In this document: one piece after another, positions 1 through 10,748 of the stretch
Layout: each line of letters begins with the position of its first letter
Position numbering within the stretch: the first letter of the stretch is position 1
Origin: Entophlyctis helioformis
Taxonomy: Eukaryota; Chytridiomycota; Chytridiomycetes; Chytridiales; Chytriomycetaceae
Length of the DNA stretch: 64,000 nucleotides
Assembly (NCBI GenBank): GCA_025526915.1
Contig: JAHLKH010000152.1
Coordinates: forward strand, 1-64,000
Direction: 5' to 3'
Program-made: the position numbers and the translations under genes
The notes under the pieces: generated by a model
Told to the model about the DNA's origin: nothing
The model's database searches: none
What the model saw: the letters and a program-made list of their open reading frames with translations, nothing else

Positions 1-3000
1 GAAGAGAGAGAGAAGGAAGGGGAAAGAGGAGGAGGGAGAGGAGGGAAAGATGGAGAGAGAGAGGGAGATGCGGTGCAGCAGGTGCAATCGGCTCGTCAGC
101 CGGAGCAGGTGCCGCGGGTGTGGCTGCTGCTGGAGCAGGGGCCACTGGTGCAGGAGCAGGCGCAGTGCGCTTGCAGCGAGAGGGCTTGGATGCCTTGGGC
201 TGCGTGGGAGCAGGCGCCGCGGCTGGAGCAGGAGCAGCCGGTGCAGGAGCAGCCGGTGCAGGAGCCGCGTGCGGGGGCTGAGCCGGTTTGGACGCCTTGC
301 CTTTAGGCGCCTGGACGGCCGAGTGTGGAATGCCTTGACGAGGTCCTGGGCCTTGCGCATGTCGGCGGCTGGGACCCATGTGTTGTCGTCGGCTGGATAA
401 CCGACCCACTTGACCAGATACTCGATCTTGCCGCGATAAGTGCGCGAGTCGACAATCCGCTCGACCTCGTAGTTGTCCAACGTGCCGTCGTCGGCGTGGT
501 ACTCGGGGTCCGGCCGGGAGGGCACATCCTTGCGGCCGGTGGGCGCAGACCGAGGGTCGACATACGGGCAGATCTGGTCGGCATGGAACACGTTGTGGAC
601 GCGGTGCAGCGAGGCAGGCAGCGCGAGCATGTAGTTGAGGCCAGATTCACCAGAGTCCAGGCTGGTGATGGCGAAGGGGCCGAGCCACTTGGCGGCCGTG
701 AGCGGCGGGCGGTGCGAGTCCGCCGGCCAGGAGATGCCCTCAGCGTTGAGGAGCACCATGTCGCCGACCTTGTACGCAGGGTGACGGCGGCGACGCTTGT
801 TTGCCTGAACAGCCATGGCCGCCTGAGCTTTGCGCCGATTCAAAATGGCCGAGTCGCGGGCAGCGGCCATGTCCAGCAGCAGGTCGCGGGCCGCGGCAGA
901 CGGTGCCAGGGCCGGCTCGGACGGGAAGGACCGCGGGTGGCGGCCAAACGCCAGGAAGAAGGGTGCAAAGCCAGACGACGCAGACGGCGCACAGTTGAGG
1001 CCAAAGCAGGTGGGACCAAGCAGCAATGGCCAGTCAGAGCCGTGGTAATCGGCCGCCTTGGCGAGCGCATCCTTGATGGTGCGGATGCTGCGTTCGGCCA
1101 GGCCGTCAGTCTGCTGGTGGCAAGCCGTGCTGAGGTTCTGCTTGATCCGGGCAGCAGTGCAGAGGCTCAACCAGAAGGCCGACAGCCAGCGGGCGTCGCG
1201 GTCCGAGACGATGTCGACGGGGAAGCCCTTGCCCGAGCAGACCCAGCAAGTCAGGAAGAGCTTGGCCAGCTCCTGGGCCGACGATGAGCGGCGGCACGGG
1301 AACGCGTCGCAGAGACCGGACAGGCGATCGACCACAACCAGAGCAGCATCAAACGCATCGTCTTGTCTGCCCGCAGGCAGGAACATGATGTCCATGGCAA
1401 CGCTCGAGAAGCAGTCGTCTGGGATCGCGAGTGGATGCAGCAGGCCGTCAGGCCGGTGGTTGGGCGTGCGGTGGCGCTGGCACACGTCGCATGAGGCGAC
1501 ATAGGCAGCAATGTCCTCAGACATTCTGGGCCAGAAGTACCGGTTCGACAAGCGGCTGGTGGTCCGCTGACGTCCCTGGTGCGCGCCAAAGGGGGAATCG
1601 TGGTAGTGGGCGAGCAGATCAGCGCGCAGAGACTGCGGCACATACAAGCGGTTGCCTTTGTACCACCACGCACCATCCAAGCACTCCATGTGCACTACGA
1701 CCTTGCGGTCGGCCGGCGTGGCTGACGACGGGTCAGCCTTCCAGCCAGGCAGTCTGGAGGCGAGTGGGTCGGCCGGCAACGCCGCACGCACGTCTTTTGC
1801 CCAGTCAGAGTCAGTGCGCAGATTGGCAGCACGGATTGGGACAGGCGAGCGACAGTTTGTGCAGAGAGGGGCCTTTGAGGGATCGCGGGACAGCAGATCG
1901 GCCAGCGAGTTGAGCTCGCCAGGCACGTACTCAATGGATGTATCAAACTCCTGCAGAGACAGGACCCATCGAGCCTGCCGATCCGACAGGTGGGGCTGCG
2001 TGGCCAACCAGACCAGCGCCTTGTGGTCAGTGTGCGTGACAGAGCGCACACTGGACAGCAGATGACGGAAACGCGAGAAGAACTCCACGATGGTGAGCAA
2101 CTCGCGTTCGTGGGTTGGATAGTTCATCTCGGCTGGGCTAAGCTTACGTGACCAGCAGGCCACCAGCTTCTCGCCATCTGGGTGGATCTGCGACAGGTAG
2201 CCGGCAATGACGTAGTTGCTGGCATCAGTGTAGACATGCGTTTCCAGAGCCGGGTCAAAGAACCGCAGCTCGGTCGCTTTCAACACTGCCTGTCGCAGGT
2301 CTTCCACAGCCTGCTTTTGGGCAGGGCCCCACTCCCACTTGGCATTTTTGGCCAGCAGCTTGTAAAGTGGCAAGCACATGGTGGCGTACGCCTTTGCAGG
2401 GTTCGGCCCACCAATGAATGACTTTAGCCATACCAGCTTGCCCAGCCAAGTTGCCAGAGTGGTTGTGTTGGAGATGTGTGGCGCTGCGGCCATGTCCTGC
2501 AAGTGCTTTGGCGCAATGGAATAACCAGTGGGCGAGAGCACGTGACCGCAGAACTCAATGTCCTGCTGCAGGATCATGCACTTGGACGGCTTAATGTACA
2601 ATTGAGCCCCCAGTAGCAGCTTGAGAACAGTGCGTAGGTGTTTGATATGCTCCTTGTACGTCGCGCTGTAGATGTAGATGTCATCCATGTACACCGAGAC
2701 GCACGTGCCCAGCAGCTCATTGAGCGTCGACTGGATGGCCTGTGTAAACACAGCCGGAGCATTGGTCAGCCCAAAAGGCATGACCGTGAACTCAAAGTGA
2801 CCAAACTGGGTGGAGAACGCAGTTTTCCACTGGTCCTCCGCCTTAACACGAATGTTAAGGAAGCCCTCGCGGATGTCAAGCATCGAGCGGAAGGGTTTGT
2901 TTGCCAAGTTATCACGGAGGGTCTCAATCTCCGGGATTGCACTGTGGAACTTCACCGAGATGTTGTTCAAGCTGCGGTAGTCAATGACCAACCGCAGCGA

Positions 3001-3058
3001 ACCATCCTTCTTGCGGACAAAGAGCATGCCGGCGCCCAAAGGCGATGACGAGCGGCGG
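1..3058 (-). pseudogene. pol: Pol 3' part: RT, RNase H, integrase, chromodomain
   Basis: One long minus-strand frame is open from the insertion junction at 3058 to the window edge. In order it shows: RT fingers/palm with SSSPLGAGMLFVRKKDGSLR and LVIDYRSLN; the catalytic box YMDD (in VSVYMDDIYIYS); an RNase H stretch with the DASNY motif and a later TDHKAL; a zinc-binding HHCC integrase N-terminus ending CDVCQRHR; the integrase catalytic acidic residues in AMDIMFLP, VSDRDARW and a QQTDGLAERS box; and a C-terminal chromodomain (YEVERIVDSRTYRGKIEYLV, KWVGYP). After the chromodomain an Ala/Pro-rich tail reads better in a neighbouring frame, suggesting a one-base loss near position 320. It is labelled pseudogene because it is severed from its N-terminus. 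Confidence 0.88.
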
Positions 3059-3346
3059 TATAAGGACTTGTACGGACGGTATACGTCTGGGAAGTACGAG
3101 GCATGTTCATTGGTAAGAGCAGTAGCCATAGGCAGACATAAGGATGGATAGGCACCTGGGAAGTACGAGGCACAACGGCTGGGGTTGGCAGAGTACTATC
3201 CAGTGCCAGCTTATATAGGCGCGTCACATGGAATAGAGGCGCGCCATTGGACAGCAATATGGCAAGGCAATGACCCATGAAACAGGGACACAGGGCGTCA
3301 GGGCCTGGGACCACGACGGGATGATCTGTCCGTGGATATCGTTACA
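3059..3346 (-). repeat. LTR, 3' LTR of outer copy
   Basis: 288 bp, reverse orientation (TATAAGGACTTG to ATATCGTTACA on the plus strand). It abuts the GGCGG target duplication at 3054-3058 and matches the other three LTRs in every segment I compared. Confidence 0.95.
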
Positions 3347-3792
3347 GCCCCCCTTGCTGAGAGATTGCAAGGAACGGAAGGCAATGTATCAGCACAAGAG
3401 AGAGATCCAAGGAAGACGGATCCAGATGATGCAGATACGCGACGGTGACGGCGATGTGGTGCAGTAGTACTTGCTCGCGATGATAGAGAGACACGGAGCA
3501 TATCCAGTAAACCAGGTCGAAAGACGCGATCCAACAAAGTCAGGTCCATGAAGAGCAGATCCGCAGTTTGAGCACAGGTGATGGCACCATGTAGCAAGAC
3601 AGGCGATGACAGGATGTTTGGATCTGGCGGCGGCAGTCGATCAATTGCAGTGACAGTCGTTGACGTTGGAGCAGCGGTAGCCGGCCGAGTGCATCCAATG
3701 TCGGTTGAGCAGTGAACAGGCAGCGATTGCTGATGCGGCTGGGTCGGCAGCATCTGCAAGGGCAGATCAGGCAAGTAAGCGGGCAGCGGTTG

Positions 3793-4080
3793 TGTAACGA
3801 TATCCACGGACAGATCATCCCGTCGTGGTCCCAGGCCCTGACGCCCTGTGTCCCTGTTTCATGGGTCATTGCCTTGCCATATTGCTGTCCAATGGCGCGC
3901 CTCTATTCCATGTGACGCGCCTATATAAGCTGGCACTGGATAGTACTCTGCCAACCCCAGCCGTTGTGCCTCGTACTTCCCAGGTGCCTATCCATCCTTA
4001 TGTCTGCCTATGGCTACTGCTCTTACCAATGAACATGCCTCGTACTTCCCAGACGTATACCGTCCGTACAAGTCCTTATA
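3793..4080 (+). repeat. LTR, 5' LTR of inner copy
   Basis: 288 bp, from TGTAACGATATCC to GTCCTTATA. It contains the TATA box at 3922-3929 and several ATG codons near its 3' end. It is followed directly by the internal sequence CAACGGCTCACCC. Confidence 0.95.
3922..3929 (+). promoter_or_regulatory. LTR TATA box
   Basis: TATATAAG lies in the middle of the LTR (same site in all four LTRs). A start 30-40 bases downstream would fall around 3955-3960, defining the start of the R region. This is inferred from the TATA position only. Confidence 0.6.
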
Positions 4081-5885
4081 CAACGGCTCACCCATCGAAC
4101 TCGACGACCGACCGACCGACCGAATTCTGGGCCGCCATGCAAGCCGGCGGCCCAGGCCAGCCGACCCGCACCAGCCCGCAACAGACCGCAACCAACAACC
4201 ATCGCAACCACCTCCAAACGACCACCAGCAGCCTCCAGCACGAGCTACGCACCGCTCGCCTGGAGCTGCACAACATCCAGCTCATTTCCGACGACTGTCT
4301 GCTCGCCATCCAGCTACAGACAGCCTGTGTTGACAAGACTCGTTCCATTGCCGCCAGCATCCTTCGCTCATGCCACAGGCCGCCGACAAAGGAGGAGCAC
4401 CATCGCCTGGCCCCTGCAATGGTTGCTCTGCGAGAGGACCTTGCCAGGCGTGACAGCCTCCAGCTTGAGCAGCAGCAGCTCGAGCAGACGGCAAGCGACC
4501 TGCTTGCATTCATTGACCAGCTCGAAGCCACACTTCGTTGGCGCAAACTCAACCATCGTTTGTGGAACGCCAACGGCAGTAGCAGCAGCAGTAGCAGCCG
4601 CAACACCGACCTCGCCACCAGCTCCATCTGCACCGGCCCCGGCCATGTGCAGCCCCAACCGCTCTGCATGCAGCAGCTGCCCGACCAGCCCGTCCGCAGC
4701 CCCGGCCACTCTGGCCCTGGCAGCACGCCTGTCCTGACGCCGCGGCATCAGCAGCATCGTTCTCCCGTTCCGACCGCCACTGCTCTGGCCTCGCCTCAGC
4801 AGCACCGACCGACCCAGCCGCCTCTGGCACCGGCCAGCCCGGCCAGCAGGGTCGAGCACCCGTCCGTCGCGTACCCGTCCGTCCCGTCCCCGTCTGTCCC
4901 GCTCTGCAGCCCAGTCGCTGTCCCTGCAGGCTCGCCCATCCAGCCGCCTGCAGCGCGCGCCGATTGGCCAACGCGATCTGATTGGTCAACGCGTGCCAAT
5001 CGGTCAGCAGCAGCTGATTGGTCGGCACCAACCGATTGGTCAGCCGCATCTGATTGGTCGCCATCAGCCGATCCATCGCCGATGCCAATCGATCTGCCAT
5101 CTGCACCAGCAACAACAGCCGTTCTGCCCAGCCTCTCGACTGAGCAGCACTCAGCCAACACCGCTGCACCTGCCCTTGCCAAGCAGTCGCACCGCCTGTC
5201 GACACACTCGCCTTCGCACCCGTCTCAACTGCCTACAACGCTCCATCTGCCTCATCTGTCTTCTGTACTGTCAACTGAATTGCCGATTGAACCGACTGGA
5301 CTGCGCCAACTGCCGCCAGTACAACCGCCGCCGCTGCCGCCGCCCGTATTGCCTGAACCGACTGAGCTGCATCACCAACAGCCAGAACAACAACCGCTGC
5401 CCGCTTACTTGCCTGATCTGCCCTTGCAGATGCTGCCGACCCAGCCGCATCAGCAATCGCTGCCTGTTCACTGCTCAACCGACATTGGATGCACTCGGCC
5501 GGCTACCGCTGCTCCAACGTCAACGACTGTCACTGCAATTGATCGACTGCCGCCGCCAGATCCAAACATCCTGTCATCGCCTGTCTTGCTACATGGTGCC
5601 ATCACCTGTGCTCAAACTGCGGATCTGCTCTTCATGGACCTGACTTTGTTGGATCGCGTCTTTCGACCTGGTTTACTGGATATGCTCCGTGTCTCTCTAT
5701 CATCGCGAGCAAGTACTACTGCACCACATCGCCGTCACCGTCGCGTATCTGCATCATCTGGATCCGTCTTCCTTGGATCTCTCTCTTGTGCTGATACATT
5801 GCCTTCCGTTCCTTGCAATCTCTCAGCAAGGGGGGCTGTAACGATATCCACGGACAGATCATCCCGTCGTGGTCCCAGGCCCTGA
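4032..5885 (+). CDS. Unrecognised coiled-coil, Pro/Ser/Thr-rich protein of the small LTR element
   Basis: A single open frame (in-frame ATGs at 3825 and 4032 in the 5' LTR and at 4136 in the internal part) runs across the whole internal region and stops at 5885, inside the 3' LTR. From 4032 it encodes about 617 residues. Residues about 60-165 are strongly helical and coiled-coil-like (LQHELRTARLELHNIQLI, later LQLEQQQLEQTASDLLAFID). The next roughly 350 residues are rich in Pro, Ser, Thr and Gln with short Trp-Ser-x-x-Asp-type repeats. No zinc knuckle, protease, polymerase or integrase motif is visible. A Gag-like structural role is possible by position. A second overlapping frame from 4010 is also open for 107 codons. 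Confidence 0.55.
   Translation, partial: NMPRTSQTYTVRTSPYTTAHPSNSTTDRPTEFWAAMQAGGPGQPTRTSPQQTATNNHRNHLQTTTSSLQHELRTARLELHNIQLISDDCLLAIQLQTACVDKTRSIAASILRSCHRPPTKEEHHRLAPAMVALREDLARRDSLQLEQQQLEQTASDLLAFIDQLEATLRWRKLNHRLWNANGSSSSSSSRNTDLATSSICTGPGHVQPQPLCMQQLPDQPVRSPGHSGPGSTPVLTPRHQQHRSPVPTATALASPQQHRPTQPPLAPASPASRVEHPSVAYPSVPSPSVPLCSPVAVPAGSPIQPPAARADWPTRSDWSTRANRSAAADWSAPTDWSAASDWSPSADPSPMPIDLPSAPATTAVLPSLSTEQHSANTAAPALAKQSHRLSTHSPSHPSQLPTTLHLPHLSSVLSTELPIEPTGLRQLPPVQPPPLPPPVLPEPTELHHQQPEQQPLPAYLPDLPLQMLPTQPHQQSLPVHCSTDIGCTRPATAAPTSTTVTAIDRLPPPDPNILSSPVLLHGAITCAQTADLLFMDLTLLDRVFRPGLLDMLRVSLSSRASTTAPHRRHRRVSASSGSVFLGSLSCADTLPSVPCNLSARGAVTISTDRSSRRGPRP
4081..4089 (+). other. Candidate primer-binding site, possible self-primer
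   Basis: The internal region begins CAACGGCTC immediately after the LTR and lacks the TGG that usually opens a tRNA-primed site. Its first 8 bases, CAACGGCT, are complementary to AGCCGTTG at 3959-3966, about where the LTR transcript should begin. That geometry resembles Tf1-type self-priming. Only 8-9 bases match, so this is a hypothesis. Confidence 0.35.
5824..5836 (+). other. Polypurine tract of inner LTR element
   Basis: The sequence CAGCAAGGGGGGC directly precedes the 3' LTR, where a plus-strand primer is expected. The reverse complement is present beside the outer copy's 3' LTR at 3347-3359. Confidence 0.7.
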
Positions 5886-6124
5886 CGCCCTGTGTCCCTG
5901 TTTCATGGGTCATTGCCTTGCCATATTGCTGTCCAATGGCGCGCCTCTATTCCATGTGACGCGCCTATATAAGCTGGCACTGGATAGTACTCTGCCAACC
6001 CCAGCCGTTGTGCCTCGTACTTCCCAGGTGCCTATCCATCCTTATGTCTGCCTATGGCTACTGCTCTTACCAATGAACATGCCTCGTACTTCCCAGACGT
6101 ATACCGTCCGTACAAGTCCTTATA
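5837..6124 (+). repeat. LTR, 3' LTR of inner copy
   Basis: 288 bp and the same as 3793-4080 in all segments compared. It is preceded by a purine-rich tract ending in AAGGGGGGC and followed by the target duplication GGTTG. Confidence 0.95.
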
Positions 6125-7439
6125 GGTTGTTGTTCTGGCTGTTGGTGATGCAGCTCAGTCGGTTCAGGCAATACGGGCGGCGGCAGCGGCGGCGGTTGTA
6201 CTGGCGGCAGTTGGCGCAGTCCAGTCGGTTCAATCGGCAATTCAGTTGACAGTACAGAAGACAGATGAGGCAGATGGAGCGTTGTAGGCAGTTGAGACGG
6301 GTGCGAAGGCGAGTGTGTCGACAGGCGGTGCGACTGCTTGGCAAGGGCAGGTGCAGCGGTGTTGGCTGAGTGCTGCTCAGTCGAGAGGCTGGGCAGAACG
6401 GCTGTTGTTGCTGGTGCAGATGGCAGATCGATTGGCATCGGCGATGGATCGGCTGATGGCGACCAATCAGATGCGGCTGACCAATCGGTTGGTGCCGACC
6501 AATCAGCTGCTGCTGACCGATTGGCACGCGTTGACCAATCAGATCGCGTTGGCCAATCGGCGCGCGCTGCAGGCGGCTGGATGGGCGAGCCTGCAGGGAC
6601 AGCGACTGGGCTGCAGAGCGGGACAGACGGGGACGGGACGGACGGGTACGCGACGGACGGGTGCTCGACCCTGCTGGCCGGGCTGGCCGGTGCCAGAGGC
6701 GGCTGGGTCGGTCGGTGCTGCTGAGGCGAGGCCAGAGCAGTGGCGGTCGGAACGGGAGAACGATGCTGCTGATGCCGCGGCGTCAGGACAGGCGTGCTGC
6801 CAGGGCCAGAGTGGCCGGGGCTGCGGACGGGCTGGTCGGGCAGCTGCTGCATGCAGAGCGGTTGGGGCTGCACATGGCCGGGGCCGGTGCAGATGGAGCT
6901 GGTGGCGAGGTCGGTGTTGCGGCTGCTACTGCTGCTGCTACTGCCGTTGGCGTTCCACAAACGATGGTTGAGTTTGCGCCAACGAAGTGTGGCTTCGAGC
7001 TGGTCAATGAATGCAAGCAGGTCGCTTGCCGTCTGCTCGAGCTGCTGCTGCTCAAGCTGGAGGCTGTCACGCCTGGCAAGGTCCTCTCGCAGAGCAACCA
7101 TTGCAGGGGCCAGGCGATGGTGCTCCTCCTTTGTCGGCGGCCTGTGGCATGAGCGAAGGATGCTGGCGGCAATGGAACGAGTCTTGTCAACACAGGCTGT
7201 CTGTAGCTGGATGGCGAGCAGACAGTCGTCGGAAATGAGCTGGATGTTGTGCAGCTCCAGGCGAGCGGTGCGTAGCTCGTGCTGGAGGCTGCTGGTGGTC
7301 GTTTGGAGGTGGTTGCGATGGTTGTTGGTTGCGGTCTGTTGCGGGCTGGTGCGGGTCGGCTGGCCTGGGCCGCCGGCTTGCATGGCGGCCCAGAATTCGG
7401 TCGGTCGGTCGGTCGTCGAGTTCGATGGGTGAGCCGTTG

Positions 7440-7727
7440 TATAAGGACTTGTACGGACGGTATACGTCTGGGAAGTACGAGGCATGTTCATTGGTAAGAG
7501 CAGTAGCCATAGGCAGACATAAGGATGGATAGGCACCTGGGAAGTACGAGGCACAACGGCTGGGGTTGGCAGAGTACTATCCAGTGCCAGCTTATATAGG
7601 CGCGTCACATGGAATAGAGGCGCGCCATTGGACAGCAATATGGCAAGGCAATGACCCATGAAACAGGGACACAGGGCGTCAGGGCCTGGGACCACGACGG
7701 GATGATCTGTCCGTGGATATCGTTACA
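7440..7727 (-). repeat. LTR, 5' LTR of outer copy
   Basis: 288 bp in reverse orientation, followed on its right by the target duplication GGCGG at 7728-7732, where the interrupted reverse transcriptase frame resumes. Confidence 0.95.
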
Positions 7728-9510
7728 GGCGGATGTAACCTTTGGTGTACCACTCGTCCAGCTGCTTCTTGAGCACTACGGATGCATCCTGGTTCAGTTT
7801 CTTGAGGCCACGACGCGGCGGCAGCTGCGCATCCTTAATGAAAGGGATCGCAATCTCGAACTCCGAGTCATGCGCGCGGCCTTGCGGCGGGCAGCAGACC
7901 TCGTAGTACTCGATAAATGCCTTCTGCGTCTCCTCGTCCGGGCAGACTGGAAGGTAGGGGTACTTCTCCTTCAGCTTGTCCGGGGTGAGGCCGTTTGCGG
8001 CCGCGACGCGAAGGCGCGCATCAGCAGCTGCCTCACGGTCCTTGGGCAGGTCATCCACATAGACCAGTTCCGCGTACTCGTCCGGATGGGCGAGGATGTC
8101 CGACATGGTAACCACGATGTCGGAGTGCGGCCGGTTGTGGGGTGCAGCAGACGGCGGAGCGTCTTCGTGCTGCCAGACGTGGTGCACATCGGGGCGCGAC
8201 TCAGTTGAGAAGCGGAAAACACCACAACGGAAGTTGAACGACGCCTCCGCGGTCGTGCGCAGCCACGGCATGCCCAGGATGACATCATCCACACCGTCAT
8301 AGACGAGGAACCGCACCTGGCTGACCGCAGCTGATCTGTCGGCCAGCGTGAGGTAGACCTCCGAATCTAGTCTCTGCAAGTTGCCGTTGGCAAACTCGAG
8401 AGTCACCGCCTGCCGGGTGAACGGCCGGGCAGCGGCGAGCAGGCCATTGGCATCCAACCAATGGCGAGCCACTAGATTCGCGCTGCTGCCAGTGTCCACC
8501 AGGACGCTGGCGCTGCGATTGTCCAGGAACACCGGAAAGGTGCACCGGTGTGTGGTGATGGGCCTCACCGGGGCAAGGTGCCCCTCCTTTAGCCGCGATG
8601 GCGGCATCACAGGACAAACAGGGTGATCAGGGGCCGCGGAGGGCATCTTTTTATTCGCAACACCACCCAATGGGTCACTCTTCTTCATCTGCGTCGCTGT
8701 ACTGCGTCCCGTCATCTGAGAACGACAAGACGGTTTCGAGCGACTGCGAGCCGGAGCCATTGCTGGTGCGCCGTCGTCACGGGCAGGGACCGATGGAGAT
8801 TCGGTGTCAGCATTGGGCTTACACGCGGCTGCAGGCTTAGCCGCCGAAGCGCGCTTAGCCGCAGGAGCAGGAGGAGCCAGAGGGGGCGAGCGAACGTACC
8901 CAGTTGCCTTGGCCTTTGCCGCGATGCGCCCAACCTTAGAGTGGTGCTGGCGCTGGCTAGGCGATCGGCCAGCATGGTCGGCTGTCGCAGCAGGCGAGGC
9001 GGCCTTACGCGTCTCAGACGCGCTGCTGCTGCCTGAAGGCGCGGGGGTGGCAGCTTTGGGCGACAAGGAACTCCAAGAACGCGGCGACGTGGCAGCTGTC
9101 TTGCCAGAGCTGGGCTTTGACTGGGCCTCGAGGGCCTTGTGGGCATCTGCCAGAGCGGTGGCGGCGGCAGTCTCCAGGGCGTGCTCGGCTGCCTCTGAGT
9201 GATCCTCAAAGAACGCGTCGCGGAGGGCGGCATACGTCTTGAACTTCCCTGGGGGCAGATCCTTGATGCGGGCACGGAGGAATCTGAGCTTCCGGTCGTC
9301 CGTGTATCCCGCGTCGCTGAACAGCGGTTCGGCCTCCAGAATCCAATCCTGTGGGGCGCGGCCATGGCACAGCGTCGGCTTGAACTGGCTTGCCAGCTTC
9401 CCTTCGGCTTGGTTGCGAATCCGCTCTGGGTTGCGGTGGAGCGACTGGAGGTCGGCAAGGAACTGGGGAACGTGAACAGAGTGTCGTCGGCAGAATGCGA
9501 CTCGTGCCAT
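7728..9510 (-). pseudogene. Gag C-terminus, protease and start of RT
   Basis: About 590 codons. The first 80 or so read as a Gag capsid-like segment (PQFLADLQSLHRNPERIRNQ, then DWILEAEPLFSDAGYTDDRK). An Ala/Ser/Lys-rich linker follows, then an aspartic protease with VLVDTGSSANLV and, downstream, the DDVILGMPWL signature typical of Ty3/gypsy proteases. The frame ends with the RT entry segment LKKQLDEWYTKGYIR, which is exactly where the 2.3-kb element inserted. Coding resumes after the other target duplication at 3058 with RSSSPLGAG. I see no CCHC zinc knuckle. Confidence 0.82.
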
Positions 9511-10748
9511 GCGGTGACAAACTCGAGTGCGCGGCCAGAGAAGTACGGCAGCAGTACGAGAAGATGGCGCCTAACGGGATTGCGTCGACGCCGGCAGTGG
9601 TGCAGGCTTCCTTGTATGCACCGCTGACCGCAATGACAAATGGCTTGAGGTTCTTGTGAGTGGCGTTCCAATCGACTGAGGGAGCCAGCCCTTGGTCATC
9701 ACGAATCCGCTGAATGGTACCTGCTTGGCGCCCAAGCAGTCTGTGAAAACCTTGGCGAGGTTTGGCGCACGGGCGTCGCGGCTGCTGGCAGGCGTGCGTC
9801 CACCAAGGACCCAATCGCGAGGGCCGAACGCGACGCCTGCAAGGCAGCCGTGGCTGCAACAGCCTTGTCTGCGGCCTGCTGGGCCGAGGCAACTTGCTTG
9901 CTAAGGGCGATCATCGATTCCACGGTCTTGGTGGCCTGCGTCTGCAGGTTTCGCACGGCTGCCGTGTTGGCTGACACCGAGTCGAACAGAGCGGCCAGAC
10001 GCTCCTCATTGGACGCGGCAGACGCAGTGAAAGAGTCCGCCTGCTGGACTAGCAGCTCGTGGGTGTCATGCAGACGGGTCTGCAGGTCCTCGATGGAGAC
10101 CTGAACCGCAGACAGCGATGCGGCGTGGTCATCCAGTGTGATCCGGACGTCCTCGCTGGCCGAATCCTGCAGCTGGTGCACAGAAGCGGACGCGGTGCCA
10201 ACAGAGTGGACAGGAAAAGCGAGCGAGCCGCCCGCGCCGCCCAACAGAGCACCTCCGCCGCCCCGAGGCGCGGCAGAGGAGTGGCGAAACGCGGGCATGC
10301 TGGAGGCCACTGCAGAGGTTGCATTGCCCGATGGAGCACCCTGGCGGCCACGAGAGCCAGCCTGAGGGAGGCGGGATGCAGACATGCCGCTGGCCATGGA
10401 GCCAAGCCCAGAATCACGCGTGCGGCTATCAGCCCAGATGGTAGAGTTACCCGTAAACCCATGCAGGAGGTGTGACGGCTCGTCGGCAAACGAGGTGTCT
10501 GGCGAGGCGAATGAGGCGCTGTTGGCGTCCGGGTCGGCGTCGGCCGCAGTGCTGGCAGGGCCGGCGCCAGGGGTGGGCGTGCGAGACAGGCCCATAGGCG
10601 CACAAAAAGAAATCGACGCCGCAGGTAACGGCGGCTGGCGGCGTCGGTGGCGTTGGTTGTTGTTGTAACTGTCCTCGTCGAGAGCGGCTGGCCGTCTGGT
10701 GGCAGAGGGGCAGTGAGTATACAGGCTTACGGCTGGATACAACTTCAT
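9511..10748 (-). pseudogene. gag: Gag N-terminal region, frameshifted
   Basis: An ATG at 10748 opens a 349-codon frame that ends at 9699. It is Ser/Ala-rich with a predicted helical coil (VSIEDLQTRLHDTHELLVQQ, then repeated Ala/Gln-rich heptads). Downstream, capsid-like sequence continues in other frames: VDWNATHKNLKPFVIAVSGA in one, PYFSGRALEFVTAWHESHSA in another, before the frame that carries protease. At least two or three single-base frame changes therefore separate Gag segments that belong together. They could be decay or assembly indels. The Gag assignment rests on position upstream of protease and on character, not on a recognised motif. Confidence 0.6.

Larger units (their letters stand above)
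3793..6124 (+). mobile_element. 2.3-kb non-autonomous LTR element, inner copy, intact
   Basis: LTRs of 288 bp (3793-4080 and 5837-6124) bound a 1,756-bp internal region. The LTRs start TGTAACGATATCC and end GTCCTTATA, so the termini are TG...TA rather than TG...CA. The target duplication is GGTTG at 3788-3792 and 6125-6129, inside the internal region of the outer copy and in opposite orientation. It is long for a TRIM because it carries a long open frame, and it has no polymerase, so mobility must depend on an autonomous partner. Element 1 shares the TGTAACG terminus and is a possible partner (inference). Confidence 0.95.
3059..7727 (-). mobile_element. 2.3-kb non-autonomous LTR element, outer copy, split by inner copy
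   Basis: The 5' LTR is 7440-7727 and the 3' LTR is 3059-3346, read on the minus strand. The internal part is in two pieces, 7439-6125 and 3792-3347. The flanks carry a 5-bp target duplication, GGCGG, at 3054-3058 and 7728-7732. Taking out the inner copy (2,332 bp plus 5 bp of duplication) leaves 2,332 bp, exactly the length of the inner copy. Segments and translated frames compared between the copies are identical, so both insertions are recent. No protease, RT or integrase is encoded. Confidence 0.95.

Noticed and set aside
325..1287. Long plus-strand frame in the first 1.3 kb
   Set aside because: It is the antisense shadow of the integrase and chromodomain of element 1, which is open on the minus strand through the same stretch.
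3825..5885. 686-codon frame starting inside the LTR
   Set aside because: The upstream ATG at 3825 precedes the likely transcription start near 3955. I kept only the part from 4032.
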